64,000 nucleotides of DNA from Halichondria panicea (taxonomy: Eukaryota; Porifera; Demospongiae; Suberitida; Halichondriidae), in NCBI RefSeq assembly GCF_963675165.1, contig NC_087386.1, positions 1,812,669 through 1,876,668 on the forward strand. Direction: 5' to 3'. Shown here in pieces: positions 46,256 to 58,305 of this stretch (position 1 is its first letter; the number at the start of each line of letters is the position of its first letter). Below the pieces are notes generated by a model that made no database searches, was not told where the DNA came from, and was given only the letters and a program-made list of their open reading frames with translations. Made by a program: the position numbers and the translations under genes.

Positions 46256-48010
46256 ATGATTCTATTTCTAACTGCTCTGCTCATCAGTGGCTATTGTGAT
46301 GCTCTCACTTGTAATCAAACAGGTAAGGTTAGGCAGACATTTCAACATTTATTTTCATAATTATTGTATTCCAACCAATTAGCCCTTCCTACACTGTATC
46401 GAGGTCTGTGGTTAGATGGTGATCCAATTACATACAACGATGTTCTGATCACATATCCATTAAATTGTATATGGCCGAACATTCTTAAAAAAATCAATGT
46501 CTGTGATTACAGTGTTGTACTGGGTGACGGAGCAATCACCCCATCTCCTCCTGATCTCAATAGTTCAAGTTATTTCAGACATTTCATTTCTTGGAATAGA
46601 GACTCGTTGAATAGTTTTATTGACTTTGACCTCACTACAGCAACGGCTGGGATTACTGCTATTGAGCTCAGTTTCTTGAACAGTCCAGCCAATGGAATCA
46701 GTTTGCCAGAACCTAGACTATCTGTAGTTGAATATACCCGAGGCCTGAGAGATCGAAGTGAAATAAGTATAACAACCTGGATATTTGATAATCAAGATCT
46801 GGCTCAGACAGACAACCAAATCAGAACTATTAGCATTCGGCCATTCACACCACTTAGTGCTGTGAATCTCAGAGTTAGGTTCCAATTCACAGTGCTTCAT
46901 GATTTTGATTGGGTCTTTCTGAGTGAAATACGATTTTGCACACAGCCTCTACCTCCTTTTCAACTTCAGGCTCTAATCTTTCAAACACCATCATCAATTG
47001 TTGTTCAGCCGAGTGCAGACGATCTGAGAAGAGGATCAACAGAGTTAGTGTGCACTATTTCGGATGAAGGATTGTACATATGGCAGTGGAAGAGAGACAA
47101 AGCTATCATATCGATGGAAAATATAAGCCAATACAGAATCACCATTGGAGACGGAAGCAGAACAACTAAGTTGAGGATTAACAATCTGGACTTTAGTGAT
47201 GCTGCTGATTATGAATGCATAGCAACAACAACACAGGATGTGGATTTAAGGAACTCAACAGTGTATTTAGTGGAGTTTCCAGGTACCTAAATTACTTAAT
47301 ACATGACTAATTAACTTGCTGTTCTTTCCATTCTAGAGCATGTCATTACTACACCTGATATCAGTGAGTATATACAGACTGGAGAGGTTACCCTGACCTG
47401 TGAGCTCCATGGTTACCAGTCATCACTCTCTCCTCCTGTGTGGCTAGACTCGGGTGGCAGTGAAATAAATACCACTACCAAATACACTGAGTCTGTGTGT
47501 GAAGGAACTAACACCATAATTCTACAGAATGGCACTGTCGTCCCTAGTATAATTTTGGACATCACCATTCACAATCTTTCATCAGCTGATGGAGGAGGTA
47601 CCTACACGTGTCGTGGTGTCAGAGGAGAGAGTGTCACTCAACTCACAATAGTGGAGGGTACAGCCCCTCCCACTGCACCACCTCCTCCAACCACACTCCA
47701 TTTGACTACTCGTTCAACGCAGCCTACGTTAGCACCTAATAACCAGTTGCCTCCTGTACATATTTTAGTATCCGTAGTAACCATCCTAGTCATTGCATTA
47801 CTTCTCTTCATTGTCTTTATCGTTTGCCTTTTGAGGAAGATAAGGAAAAAGAAATCGTTTTTGACTGAAGCTGTAAAAGTACCTAATCTACTCTCCGTAA
47901 AAGAAAAGTGTTCAATTTCTGTGCAGGATGTGATATATGAAGAGATAGCTGAAAGAAGCGTCATATCATTGACAAAGAACGAGGCCTATGTGTGTGTGTC
48001 GACTCTTTAA
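46256..48010 (+). CDS. U20: intact fused-type receptor, 546 aa (sister of U8)
   Basis: Exons 46256..46322, 46383..47282 and 47337..48010 join in frame. Its first loop is unique in the window (C IWPNILKKINV C), with intron 1 of the GTAAGGTTAGGCAGAC type. The second variable region is VVEYTRGLRDRSEISI. Ig1 has DEGLYIWQWKRDKAIISMEN; Ig2 has GGGTYTC. The stalk is TAPPPPTTLHLTT, the TM is of VHILVSVV type followed by LLRKIRKKK, and the tail has VIYEEI and EAYVCV and ends VSTL. The hinge codon that is TAG in U8 is CAG here. The spacer to 48529 has the TG-tract flank. Confidence 0.85.
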
Positions 48011-48529
48011 AAAAAATAGAAAACCCAAAAGTAATTAACATTATTCTGGACTAATTTGTCAATGTCTGTGTTAATAATTATGTAACCATTGTTTGTGAAT
48101 TAGTTTTGTGCAAATCCATTTACCCTAAAACTTTAATTTATCTATAGCTGTAAACTAGCCTCCTTCTCAGGCGTCTTTTTAAGTAGAGGAAGTGGTCACG
48201 GGGACAAGGCCAGCTGTAAACATATAATGCGTGCGTGCGTGTGTGCAATAGTTTGTGTTTTAATAATTAAGGAAGAGAATTGAGCAACAGAGAGTTGACT
48301 GTATATCAAACATTGTCAAATTAGTGCTGCAGACTAGCTATATACAGTACACTGACCTGCCTATGTGCAAATCATTTCAATAGTCAATTTGTGAACCCAT
48401 TCTCATGCAACTTATTTGCTTTCTAATTCCACTCTTAAAAACATCTCTATATCTGCCTACTTACATATAATCATGTACTTATAATTTAAAGTTGGACTAA
48501 CAGGCTCTCGTCTCTATAACTGAACAATC

Positions 48530-50348
48530 ATGATTCTATTTCTAACTGCTCTGCTCATCAGTGGCTATTGTGATGCTCTCACTTGTAATCAAACAAGTGA
48601 GCTTAAGCAGACATCTGAAGACTTATTATTTTTAATTCAATGTTGTATTATCCAACCGATTAGCCATTCCTACACTGTATCGAGGTCTGTGGTTAGATGG
48701 TGATCCAATTACATACAACGATGTTCTGATCACCTATCCATCAAATTGTACATGGAGGAGCATTCTTGAAAGATTCATTGTCTGTGATTACAGTGTTGTA
48801 CTGGGTGACGGAGCAATCATTCCATCTCCTCCTGATCTCAATAGTGCAAGTTATTTCACACATTTCATTGCTGCTTGGAACAGAGACTCATTGAATAGTT
48901 TTATTGATTTTGACCTCACTACAGCAACGGCTGGGATTACTGTTATAGAGCTCAGTTTCTTGAACAGTCCTGCCAGTGGAATCAGTTTGCCAGAACCTAG
49001 ACTATCTGTAGTTGAATATAACCCAAACCTTAGTGTTCGAAACGAAACAAATATTATAACCTGGGTATTTGATAATCAAGATCTGACTCGAATAGACAAC
49101 CAAATCAGAACTATTAACATTCGGCCACTCACACCACTTAGTGCTGCGAACCTCAGAATTAGGTTTCAATTCACAGTGTTTCATGATTTTGATTGGGTCT
49201 TTCTGAGTGAAATAAGATTTTGCACACAGCCTCAACCTCTTTTTTAACTTATTAACGCTGTCATACTTCGAACACCATCATCGATTATTGTTCAGCCAAA
49301 TGCAGGGGACCTGAGAAGAGGATCAACAGAGTTAGTGTGTACTATTTCGGGTGAAGGATCGTACGTATGGCAGTGGAGGAGAGACAATGCTATCATAATG
49401 ATGGAAAATGGTGAGTACTACAGAATCACCATTGGAGACGGAAGCAGAACAACTAAACTGATGATTAACAATCTGGAATTTAGCGATGCTGCTAATTATG
49501 AATGCATAGCAACAACAACACACCATGTGGATTTAATGAACTCAACAGTGTATTTAGTGGAATTTCCAGGTACCTAAATTACTTGATACAAATTGCCATT
49601 CTACACCCTGCATGTACTCGTGTACATATTCACCTATTAAATGTATATTGCTGTCCTTCCTTTCTAGAACATGTCGTTTCCACATCTGGTGTGTGTGGGT
49701 ATCTACAGACTGGAGAGGTTACCCTGACCTGTGAGCTCCATGGTTACCAGTCATCACTCTCTCCTCCTGTGTGGCTGGACTTGGGTGGCAGTGAAATAAC
49801 CGCATCTACAAAATACACCATCACTTCTGGTGAAGGAGGGAACACCATCGTTTTTGAGAATGGCACTGCTATCCCTAGTGTGATTGTCAGGCTTAGAATT
49901 CGAGATCTATCGTTAGCCGATGGAGGGAACTACACGTGTCGTGGTGTCGGAGGAGGAGAGAGTGTCACTCAACTTGTGATTACAGAAGGGACAGCCCCTC
50001 CCACTACTGCACTACCTGTGACTACTCAGGGCACGTTAGCACCTAATAATGTTTTGCTACCAACAGTACATGGATTAGTGTCCATAGTAACTATCCTAGT
50101 GATTGCATTACTTCTCCTCCTTGTCTTCATCGTTTACCTACTGAGGAAGAAGATCAACAAGATAATAAACTCCTTAATACGTTCGACTGAAGCTGTACAA
50201 GTACCTAATTCTCTCTCCATACAAGAAAGGGAAGACACCTCAATTTTTTGTGCAAGACGCGACATATGAAGAGATTGCCGAAAGAAGCAACATGTTATTG
50301 ACAAAGAACGAAGCCTACGTGTGTGTGTCGACTCCTTTAGAAAAATAG
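48530..50348 (+). pseudogene. U21: fused-type unit with a hinge stop and tail frameshift (sister of U9)
   Basis: Exons are 48530..48596, 48664..49569 and 49668..50348. TAA at 49245 replaces CAA (PPFQL in sisters). In the tail an extra T near 50246 shifts the frame before YEEI, giving IFCARRDI and a stop. The last base of exon 1 is A instead of G (AAACAA before GTGAGC), which weakens the donor. Ig1 and Ig2 are otherwise open. The proline-rich element follows at about 50509-50630, and the normal 3' flank is cut at 50716. Confidence 0.85.
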
Positions 50349-50716
50349 ACAACCAAAAAAATTAAACTTTTACTGAGCAGCCTTTAACATTATCCTGGAC
50401 TAATTTGTCACAATGTCTGTATTTACTATTGTTTGTGCATTTGTTATCCATTTACCCTATATACTCTGACACATATATGTGGTTCCATTTGAGTTGCTTT
50501 GAAATGTCTATATAATAAACCACCTGTTCCTGGGAAACCCACATGCAATAGCGACGAAGCCGTCCAAACAGCCAGTTCTACCCTGTGGAGTTTAAGCCCA
50601 ATGTCAAACCAAAGCCTAAGCCTCAAAATATGTAATTTGCTTGGTATGTCATAATAACATTGTGTTGAAGTCATGCAGTAGCTATAATACGTACTGTATG
50701 TAATTTTTTTGTAAGT

Positions 50717-50749
50717 ACTGATGAGCAGAGCAGTTAGAAATAGAATCAT
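50717..50749 (-). pseudogene. U23 exon 1, 5' half, detached by the inversion
   Basis: On the minus strand this reads ATG plus the first 11 signal-peptide residues (MILFLTALLIS) and ends at the inversion breakpoint. The rest of exon 1 is at 53607-53640 on the plus strand. The flank at 50750-50885 is the start-proximal class of U1/U5/U15. Any transcript from this promoter would now read antisense into the U21 3' flank. Confidence 0.85.
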
Positions 50750-51405
50750 GACTGTTCAGATTATAGCAAGAGCTAGTTTGTGTTAGTACAACTTTAGCAT
50801 GATGAATATGTGTACAAGAGTTGCAGTATCTACTCATTATATAGTGGAAGGTATGAATGGAAAAAGTGAATGATCTGCACATAGGGACGTCAACAACTGA
50901 TGTACCGAGGTATTACTGAGTAATTATGATATGGTTTAAATAATTTCCCACACTAAAGTGACAAGTTTATACAAATAACGTCACTGTTTGATAAACAATC
51001 ACAAACACCAGTGTTCATGAGTCAACTATCTGTTGCTCAATTTAATATCGCAACTTGCAAACATACTTAGACATACTATACATATCACATGATCTCAATG
51101 GAACATGCATGTCCACTATACTATATTTAGATATTTCAACTTTATAGGCTTTCGTTTGACGTTGGGCTTAATCTTCACAGGGGTCTAAGTGCCTGTTTGG
51201 ACGTCTTTGTCGCTATTTTGGGTTTCCCAGGAACAGGTGGTTTATTATATAACAGCATTCTCAGATTGCTTCTCAAATGGAATTACTATTGTACACACGT
51301 AACACACAAAATGTTTTTACAGATAGAGAAAATTAAAGTATCAGGTAAATGGTATGCAAACAACACAGGATAGTGTTAAAGGTCTGCTCAGTGAAATGTT
51401 AATTT

Positions 51406-53279
51406 CTATTTTCTAGAGGAGTCGACACACACGTAGGCTTCGTTCTTTGTCAATAACATGTCATTTTTTTCGGCGATCTCTTCATATGTCACATCCTGCA
51501 CAGAAATTGAGGAGTCTTTCCTTTCTTGCATGGAGAGAGAATTAGGTACTTGTACAGCTTCAGTCGAACGTATTTTTATCTTGTTGATCTTCCTCAGTAG
51601 GTAAACGATGAAGATTATGAGGATAAGTATTGTGAGTACTATAATAACACTCCCTACTGCAGCTGCTATGATGACAATAGTTTCATCCATTACAGGGACA
51701 CGAGTGGTAGTTTCGTTGCCAGGGGGTGGAGTGGGGGTGATACCTGCAGTAAATATGAGAGAATAATAACCAGTAGAAAGCAAGTCATAATTTTTTACTG
51801 ATAATAGGCATATAAAATGTATAATGAAAGTAAACTCAGTCACAGTTTACTCACCCTCTATAGACGTAGAGATGTATGTTTGTGATAACATGTTTGGATC
51901 AGTCCCTTCTAATATTGTGAGTTGAGTGACACTCTCTCCTCTGACACCACGACACGTGTAGGTACCTCCATCGGCTGACGAAAGGTTGTGAATTGTGATG
52001 TTGAAAATGATACTAGGGACGACAGTGCCATTCTGTAGAATTATGGTGTTGTTTCCTTCACACACGGACACCGTGTATTTGGTAGAGTCATTTGTTTCAC
52101 TACCATTTGTGTTTAGCCACACAGGAGGAGAGAGTGATGACTGGTAACCATGGAGCTCACAGGTCAGGGTAACCTCTCCAGTCTGTAGATATCCACTGAC
52201 ATCAGGTGTAGTAATGACATGCTCTAAAAAAAGGAAGACAATAACAAACAGTATGTATATAAGTAAGAGGTTTAGGTACCTGGAAACTCCAATACATACA
52301 CTGCTGAATTAACGACATTCGCATCTCGTCTTGTCATTACCGTACATTTATATTCAGCAGCATCACTTATAAAGTCTAGATTGTTGATTGTCAGCTTAGT
52401 TGTTCTACTTCCGTCTCCAATGGTGATTGTGTAGTCGCCGTTATTTACTATCATAACATTATCTCTCTCCCACTGCTGTACGAACCTTCACTGGAAACAG
52501 TGCACACTAACTCTGTTGATCTTCTTCTCAGATCACCCGCACTTGGCTGTATATAGTTTGATGATGGCGTTTGAAATGTTACTTCTGGTTGTTGAAGGTC
52601 TGTGCAAAAGCGTACTTCACTCAGAAAAAACCAATCAAAATCATGAAGCACTGTGAATTGGAACCTAATTCTGAGGTTTGCAGCACTAAGTGGTGGGAAT
52701 GGCCGAATGCTAATAGTTCTGATTTGGTTGTCTGTCTGAGCCAGATCTTGATTATCAAATATCCAGGTTGTTATACTTGTTTCGTTTCGATCCCTAAGGC
52801 CTGGGGTATATTCAATAACAGATAGTCTAGGTTCTGGCAAACTGATTCTGTTGGCAGGACTGTTCAAGAAACTGAAGTCTATAGCAGTAATCCCAGTCGT
52901 TGCTGTAGTGAGGTCAAAGTCAATAAAACTATTCAATGAGTCTCTGTTCCAAGCAATGAAATATCTGACATAACTTGCACTATTAAGATCAGGAGGAGAT
53001 GGAATGATTGCTCCGTCACCCAGTACCACACTATAATCACAGGCAGTGAATCTAGCAAAAAAATACTGTGTACAATTTGATGGATAGGTGATCAGAACAT
53101 CATTGTATGTAATTGGATCACCATCTAACCACAGACCTCGATACAGTGTAGGAAGGACTAATCGGTTGGAATACAACATTAAAATAATTCGATGCTACTT
53201 AAACTTATATACCTGTTTGAGTGCAAGTGAGAGTATCACAATAGCCACTGATGAGCAGAGCAGTTAGAAATAGAATCAT
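51406..53279 (-). pseudogene. U22: split-type unit on the minus strand, 4-nt deletion in Ig1
   Basis: Exons on the minus strand are 53279..53213, 53157..52280, 52223..51855 and 51743..51406. The signal exon is of the CDTLTCTQT type and the loop is C TQYFFARFTA C. Near 52486 four nt are missing from TACACATGGCAGTGG, which removes the conserved Trp context (WQW) of Ig1 and shifts the frame. The N-domain is fused-class while Ig1, Ig2 and TM are split-class. The tail keeps VTYEEI and AYVCV, but a 2-nt deletion changes the last residues to DSSRK. The proline-rich element lies at 51258-51140 on the minus strand. Intron 3 (51744-51854) and the 5' flank (53280-53606) match the plus-strand units. Confidence 0.85.
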
Positions 53280-53606
53280 GATTGTTCAGTTAAGAGCCTG
53301 TTAGTCCAACCGATTTTAAATTATGAGTAGACTACATGTATAAAATTATAGGCGGAAATTGATATGTTTTTAAGAGTGGAATTATAGAAAGTAAATTTGT
53401 GGTATGCATATGAGAATGGGTTCAATCAAACGCATCCATGAATTGACAAATTGAAATGATTTGCACATCGTCACAGTGTACTGAGGTATATAATATAGCT
53501 AGTTTGCATAATCTGCAGTAATAATTTGACAACTTTATACAGATAATGTCAATGTTTGATATACGGTGTTCATGAATCAACTCTCTGTTGCTCAATTCTC
53601 TTTAAT

Positions 53607-55430
53607 GGCTATTGTGATGCTCTCACTTGTAATCAAACTGGTAAGCTTAAGCAAACATTTGAAGGCTTATTTTCATATTGTATTTTTACCAATTAGTTCT
53701 TCCTACACTGTATCGAGGTCTGTTGTTGGATGGTGATCCAATTACATACAATGATGTTCTGATCACTTATCCATCAAATTGTACACAGAGAAACTTTTTT
53801 GCTAGATACATCTGTGATTACAGTGTGATACTGGGTGACAGAGCAATCATTCCATCTCCTCCTGATCTCAATAGTGCAAGTTATTTCAGACATTTCATTG
53901 CTTGGAACAGAGACTCATTGAATAGTTTTATTGACTTTGACTTCACTACAGCAACGGCTGGGATTACTGCTATAGAGCTCAGTTTCTTGAACAGTCCTGC
54001 CAACAGAATCAGTTTGCCAGAACCTAGACTATCTGTAGTTGAATATAACCCAAACCTTAGTGTTCGAAATGAAACAAGTATTACAACCTGGATACTTGAT
54101 AATCAAGATCTGGCTCAGACAGACAACCAAATCAGAACTATTAGCATTCGGCCACTCACACCACTTAGTGCTGTGAACCTCAGAATTAGGTTCCAATTCA
54201 CAGTGTTTCATGATTTTGATTGGGTCTTTCTGAGTGAAATACGATTTTGTACACAGTCTCAACTACCTTTTCAAATTAAGGCCACAATCTTTCAAACACC
54301 ATCATCAATTGTTGTTCAGCCGAGTGCAGACGATCTGAGAAGTGGATCAACAGAGTTAGTGTGCACTATTTGGGATGAAGGATCGTACGTACGTATGGCA
54401 GTGGAAGAGGGACAACGCTATCATAATGATGGAAAATATAAGCCAATACAGAATCACTATTGGAGACGGAAGCAGAACAACTAAGTTGACGATTAACAAT
54501 CTGGACTTTAGTGATGCTGATAATTATGAATGCATAGCAACAACACACGATGTGGATTTAATGAACTCAACAATGTATTTAGTGGAGTTTCCAGGTACGT
54601 AAATATAGTTGCGTTATACTGTTTAATCCTTCCATACTATATAGAGCATGTCATTACTGCACCTGATGTCAGTGGATATCTACAGACTGGAGAGGTTGTT
54701 ACCCTGACCTGTGAGCTCCATGGTTACCAGTCATCACTCTCTCTCCTCCTGTGTGGCTGGACTCGGGTGGCAGTGAAATAACTACCACTACAAAATACAC
54801 TCTGTCCGTATGTGAAGGACTCAACACCATAATTCTACAGAATGGCACTGTCGTCCCTAGTATTATTTTAGACATCACAATTCACCACCTTTCATCAGCT
54901 GATGGAGGGAACTACACGTGTCATGGTGTCAGAAGAGAGAGTGTCACTCAACTCACAATATTAGAAGGAACTGATCCAAACATATTATCACAAACATGGA
55001 TTTCCTCATCTATAGAGGGTGAGTAAACTGTGATAATTATGCATAACAATTTTACAATAACTTGGTTTTTGATTCAGGTATCACCCCCACTACATCCCCT
55101 GGCAACGAAACTACCACTCATGTCCCTATAATGGACGAAACCATTGTCACCATAGCAGCTGCTGTAGTGACTGTTATTATAGTACTCACAATACTTCTCC
55201 TCATAATCTTCATTGTTTACCTACTGAAGAAGAAGATCAACAAGATACTACATTTCTTAGTACGCTCGACTGAAGCTGTACAAATACCTAATTCTCTCTC
55301 CATACAAAAAAGGGAAGACACCTCAATTTCTGTGCAGGATGTGACGTATGAAGAGATTGCCGAAAGAAGCGTCATGTCATTGACAAAGAACGAAGCCTAC
55401 GTGTGTGTGTCAACTCTTCTAGAAAAATAG
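53607..55430 (+). pseudogene. U23: split-type unit that lost its start to the inversion
   Basis: Exon 1 retains only its 3' half (53607..53640). Exons 2 (53697..54594), 3 (54645..55018) and 4 (55078..55430) follow. Exon 2 has a 4-nt tandem duplication (TACGTACGTATGG) near 54390, just before WQW. Exon 3 has an extra TC in CTCTCTCTCC near 54742 and an in-frame extra codon in GEVVTLTC. Exon 4 is open: TM, LLKKKINK, VTYEEI, EAYVCV. With no start codon, signal peptide or promoter it is not expressible as a receptor. The spacer to 56099 holds a shortened proline-rich element at about 55690-55760. Confidence 0.9.
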
Positions 55431-56099
55431 ACAACCGAAAAGTTATTAACATTATCCTGGACTAATTTGTGTTAACCATTGTTTGTATTAGTTTGTTTGT
55501 GAATTAGTTTTGTGCAAATCCATTTACCCTAATACTTTAATTTGTCTATAGCTGTAAACTAACCTCCTTCTCAGGCCTCTTTTTGAGTATGGATGAAGTG
55601 GTCACGGAGACAAGGCTATAGCTGTATATAAACATACTGTGTGTTACGTTGTGTGTTGCTTACAGAATATATATAGCTAGCAATCTGAGAATACTGTTTA
55701 ATAAACATGTTCCTGGAAAACCCACTATAACAACGAAGCCCTCCAAACAGCCAGTTCTACGTACTGTATGTAATTTTTATGTAAGTAAGAAAATTGAGCA
55801 ACAGAGAGTTGAAGTTCATGAACACCGTATATCAAACATTGACATTTTCTGTACAAAGTTGTCCTGCAGATTATGTAAACTAGCTATATACCTCAGTACA
55901 CTGTTGACGATGTGCAAATTATTTCAGCACATTCAATTTGTCAATTCAAGCATGTTTTTGATTGAACCCATTCTCATATGCATGCCGCATATTTGGTTTC
56001 TATATGAATAATTCCACTCTTAAAAACACTGCCTATAATTTTATACATGTACTCATAATTTAAAATCGGTTGGACTAACAGGCTCTTAACTGAACAATC

Positions 56100-57902
56100 A
56101 TGATTTTATTTCTAACTGCTCTGCTCATCAGTGGCTATTGTGATGCTCTCACTTGTAATCAAATAGGTATAAGTTTAAGTAGCATCGAATTATTTTAATG
56201 TTGTATTCCAACCAATTAGCCCTTCCTACACTGTATCGAGGTCTGTGGTTAGATGGTGATCCAATTACATACAACGATGTTCTGATCACCTATCCATCAA
56301 ATTGTACATGGAGGAGCATTCTTGAAAGATTCATTGTCTGTGATTACAGTGTTGTGCTGGGTGACGGAGCGATCATTCCATCTCCTCCTGATCTCAATAG
56401 TGCAAGTTATTTCAGACATTTCATCTCTTGGAACAGAGACTCGTTGAATAGTTTTATTGACTTTGACCTCACTACAGCAACGGCTGGGATTACTGCTATA
56501 GAACTCAGTTTCTTAAACAGTCCAGTCAATGGAATCAGTTTGCCAGAACTTAGACTATCTGTTATTGAATATGGTCCAGGCTTTAGAGATCAAACGGAAA
56601 CAAATATCACAACCTGGATACTTGACAATCAAAATCTGACTCAGGCAGACCACCAAATCAGAACTATTAGCATTCAGCCATTCCCACCACTTAGTGCTGC
56701 GAACCTCAGAATTATGTTCCAGTTCACAGTGTTTCATGATTTTGATTTAGTCTTTCTGAGTGAAATACGATTTTGCACACAGCCTCCTTTTCAACTTCAG
56801 GCTCTAATCTTTCAAACACCATCATCAATTGTTGTTCAGCCAAGTGCAGACGACCTGAGAAGAGGATCAACAGAGTTAGTGTGCACTATTTCCAGTGAAG
56901 GTTCGTACGTATGGCAGTGGAGGAGAGACAACACTTTTTTAGAAAATAATGGTGACTACACAATCACCATTGGAGACGGAAGCAGAACAACTAAGTTGAA
57001 GATTAACAATCTGGACTTTAGTGATGCTGCTAATTATGAATGCATAGCAACAACAACACAGGATGTGGATTTAAGGAACTCAATAGTGTATTTAATGGAG
57101 TTTCCAGGTACCTAAATTACTTGATACAAATTGACATTCTACACCTGCATGTACTCGTGCACATATTCACCTATTAAATGTATATTGCTGTCCTTCCTTT
57201 CTAGAACATGTCGTTTCCACATCTGGTGTGTGTGGGTATGACTATCTACAGACTGGAGAGGTTACCCTGACCTGTGAGCTCCATGGTTACCAGTCATCAC
57301 TCTCTCCTCCTGTGTGGCTAGGCTTGGGTGGCAGGGAAATAACCGCATCTACAAAATACACCATCACTTCTGGTTCAGGAGGGAACACAATTGTCTTTGA
57401 AGATGGCACTGCTATCCCTAGTGTGATTGTCAGCCTTACAATTCACAATCTATCATCAGCCGATGGAGGGAACTACACGTGTCGTGGTGTCAGAGGAGGA
57501 GAGAGTGTCACTCAACTTGTGATTGCAGAAGGGACAGGCCCTCCCACTACACCACCCCCTCTCACTACTGCACTACCTGTGACTACTCAGCACACGTTAG
57601 CACCTAGTAATGTTTTGCTACCAACAGTATTAGTATCCATAGTAACTATTCTAGTGATTGCATTACTTCTGCTCATTGTCTTCATCGTTTACCTACTGAG
57701 GAAGAAGATCAAGAATATAGTAAATTCCTTAATACGCTCGACTGAAGCTGTACAAGTACCTAATTCGCTCTCCATACAAGAAAGGGAGGACACCTCAATT
57801 TCTCTGCAGGATGTGACGTATGAAGAGATTGCCGAAAGAAGTGTCATGTCATTGACAAAGAACGAAGCCTACGTGTGTGTGTCAACTCCTCTAGAAAAAT
57901 AG
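56100..57902 (+). CDS. U24: intact fused-type receptor, 550 aa
   Basis: Exons 56100..56166, 56220..57107 and 57205..57902 join in frame. Signal exon: MILFLTALLISGYCDALTCN with a QI end. The loop is C TWRSILERFIV C, the second variable region SVIEYGPGFRDQTETNI, and the strand motif DFDLVFLSEIRFC. Ig1 has WQWRRDNTFLENNGD; Ig2 has an extra codon (GYDYLQTGE) and GGNYTC. The stalk is PPTTPPPLTTALPVTT. TM, LLRKKIKN and a tail with VTYEEI (preceded by SLQD instead of SVQD) and EAYVCV follow. It is the rightmost intact unit. The spacer to 58573 has the best-preserved proline-rich element (58126-58305) and AT-rich DNA. Confidence 0.85.
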
Positions 57903-58125
57903 ACAGCCAAAAAATTAACCTTTTACTGCATGAGCAGCTCTTTAACATTATCCTGGACTAATTTATCATGTCTATTGTTTATCCATTACATTTTGTGCAT
58001 AATTCTATTTAGTACCCTGACACTTTAGATTTGTCTATATAGCTTATAAACATACCGTGTGTTGCATTGTGTGTGTGTTTGTACTTCTATATGAGTTGCT
58101 TCACACACATTCTAGCAATTTGAGA

Positions 58126-58305
58126 ATGCTGTTTAATAAACCACCTGTTCCTAGGAAACCCACAATAGCGACGAAGCCGTCCAAACAGCCAGTTATACCC
58201 CCTGTGGAGATTAAGCCCAATGTCAAACCAAAGCCTTATTTTAACAATATTGCTTGGTATAGCAAAACTGTTCAAATCTACAGGCATGTGATATGTAGAA
58301 GATAA
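58126..58305 (+). other. Downstream proline-rich ORF element, best-preserved copy
   Basis: From the ATG the frame reads LFNKPPVPRKPTIATKP, SKQPVIPPVEIKPNVKPKP and on to a stop at 58305. TTCTAG just upstream could be a splice acceptor. Copies start near 1786, 6600, 9217, 11792, 21038, 23572, 28329, 30790, 33565, 36016, 41189, 43685, 50509, 55690 and, on the minus strand, 51258. Several have lost the frame. The PPVPxKP core resembles an SH3 ligand. It may be an old cytoplasmic exon now in the 3' flank, an alternative last exon, or a 3'UTR with AATAAA at its start. Units with the VHILV-type TM lack it. Confidence 0.5.

Larger units (their letters stand above)
44144..50716 (+). repeat. Segmental duplication block B2 (partner 14680-21237)
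   Basis: U19-U20-U21 and spacers, nearly the same as U7-U8-U9. The block stops exactly at the left inversion breakpoint. U20 is open where U8 has a stop. U21 and U9 carry hinge stops at different codons. Confidence 0.8.
50717..53606 (-). other. 2.89-kb inversion with base-resolved breakpoints
   Basis: The segment carries U22, its 3' flank and the first 33 nt of the next unit's exon 1, all on the minus strand, within an otherwise plus-strand array. Reversing 50717-53606 restores two sequences. At the left, GTAAGT joins ATTAAAGAGAATTGAGC, as at 28530 and 21230. At the right, GCTCTGCTCATCAGT joins GGCTATTGTGATGC, the invariant exon 1 sequence. No bases need to be added or removed. Confidence 0.9.
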
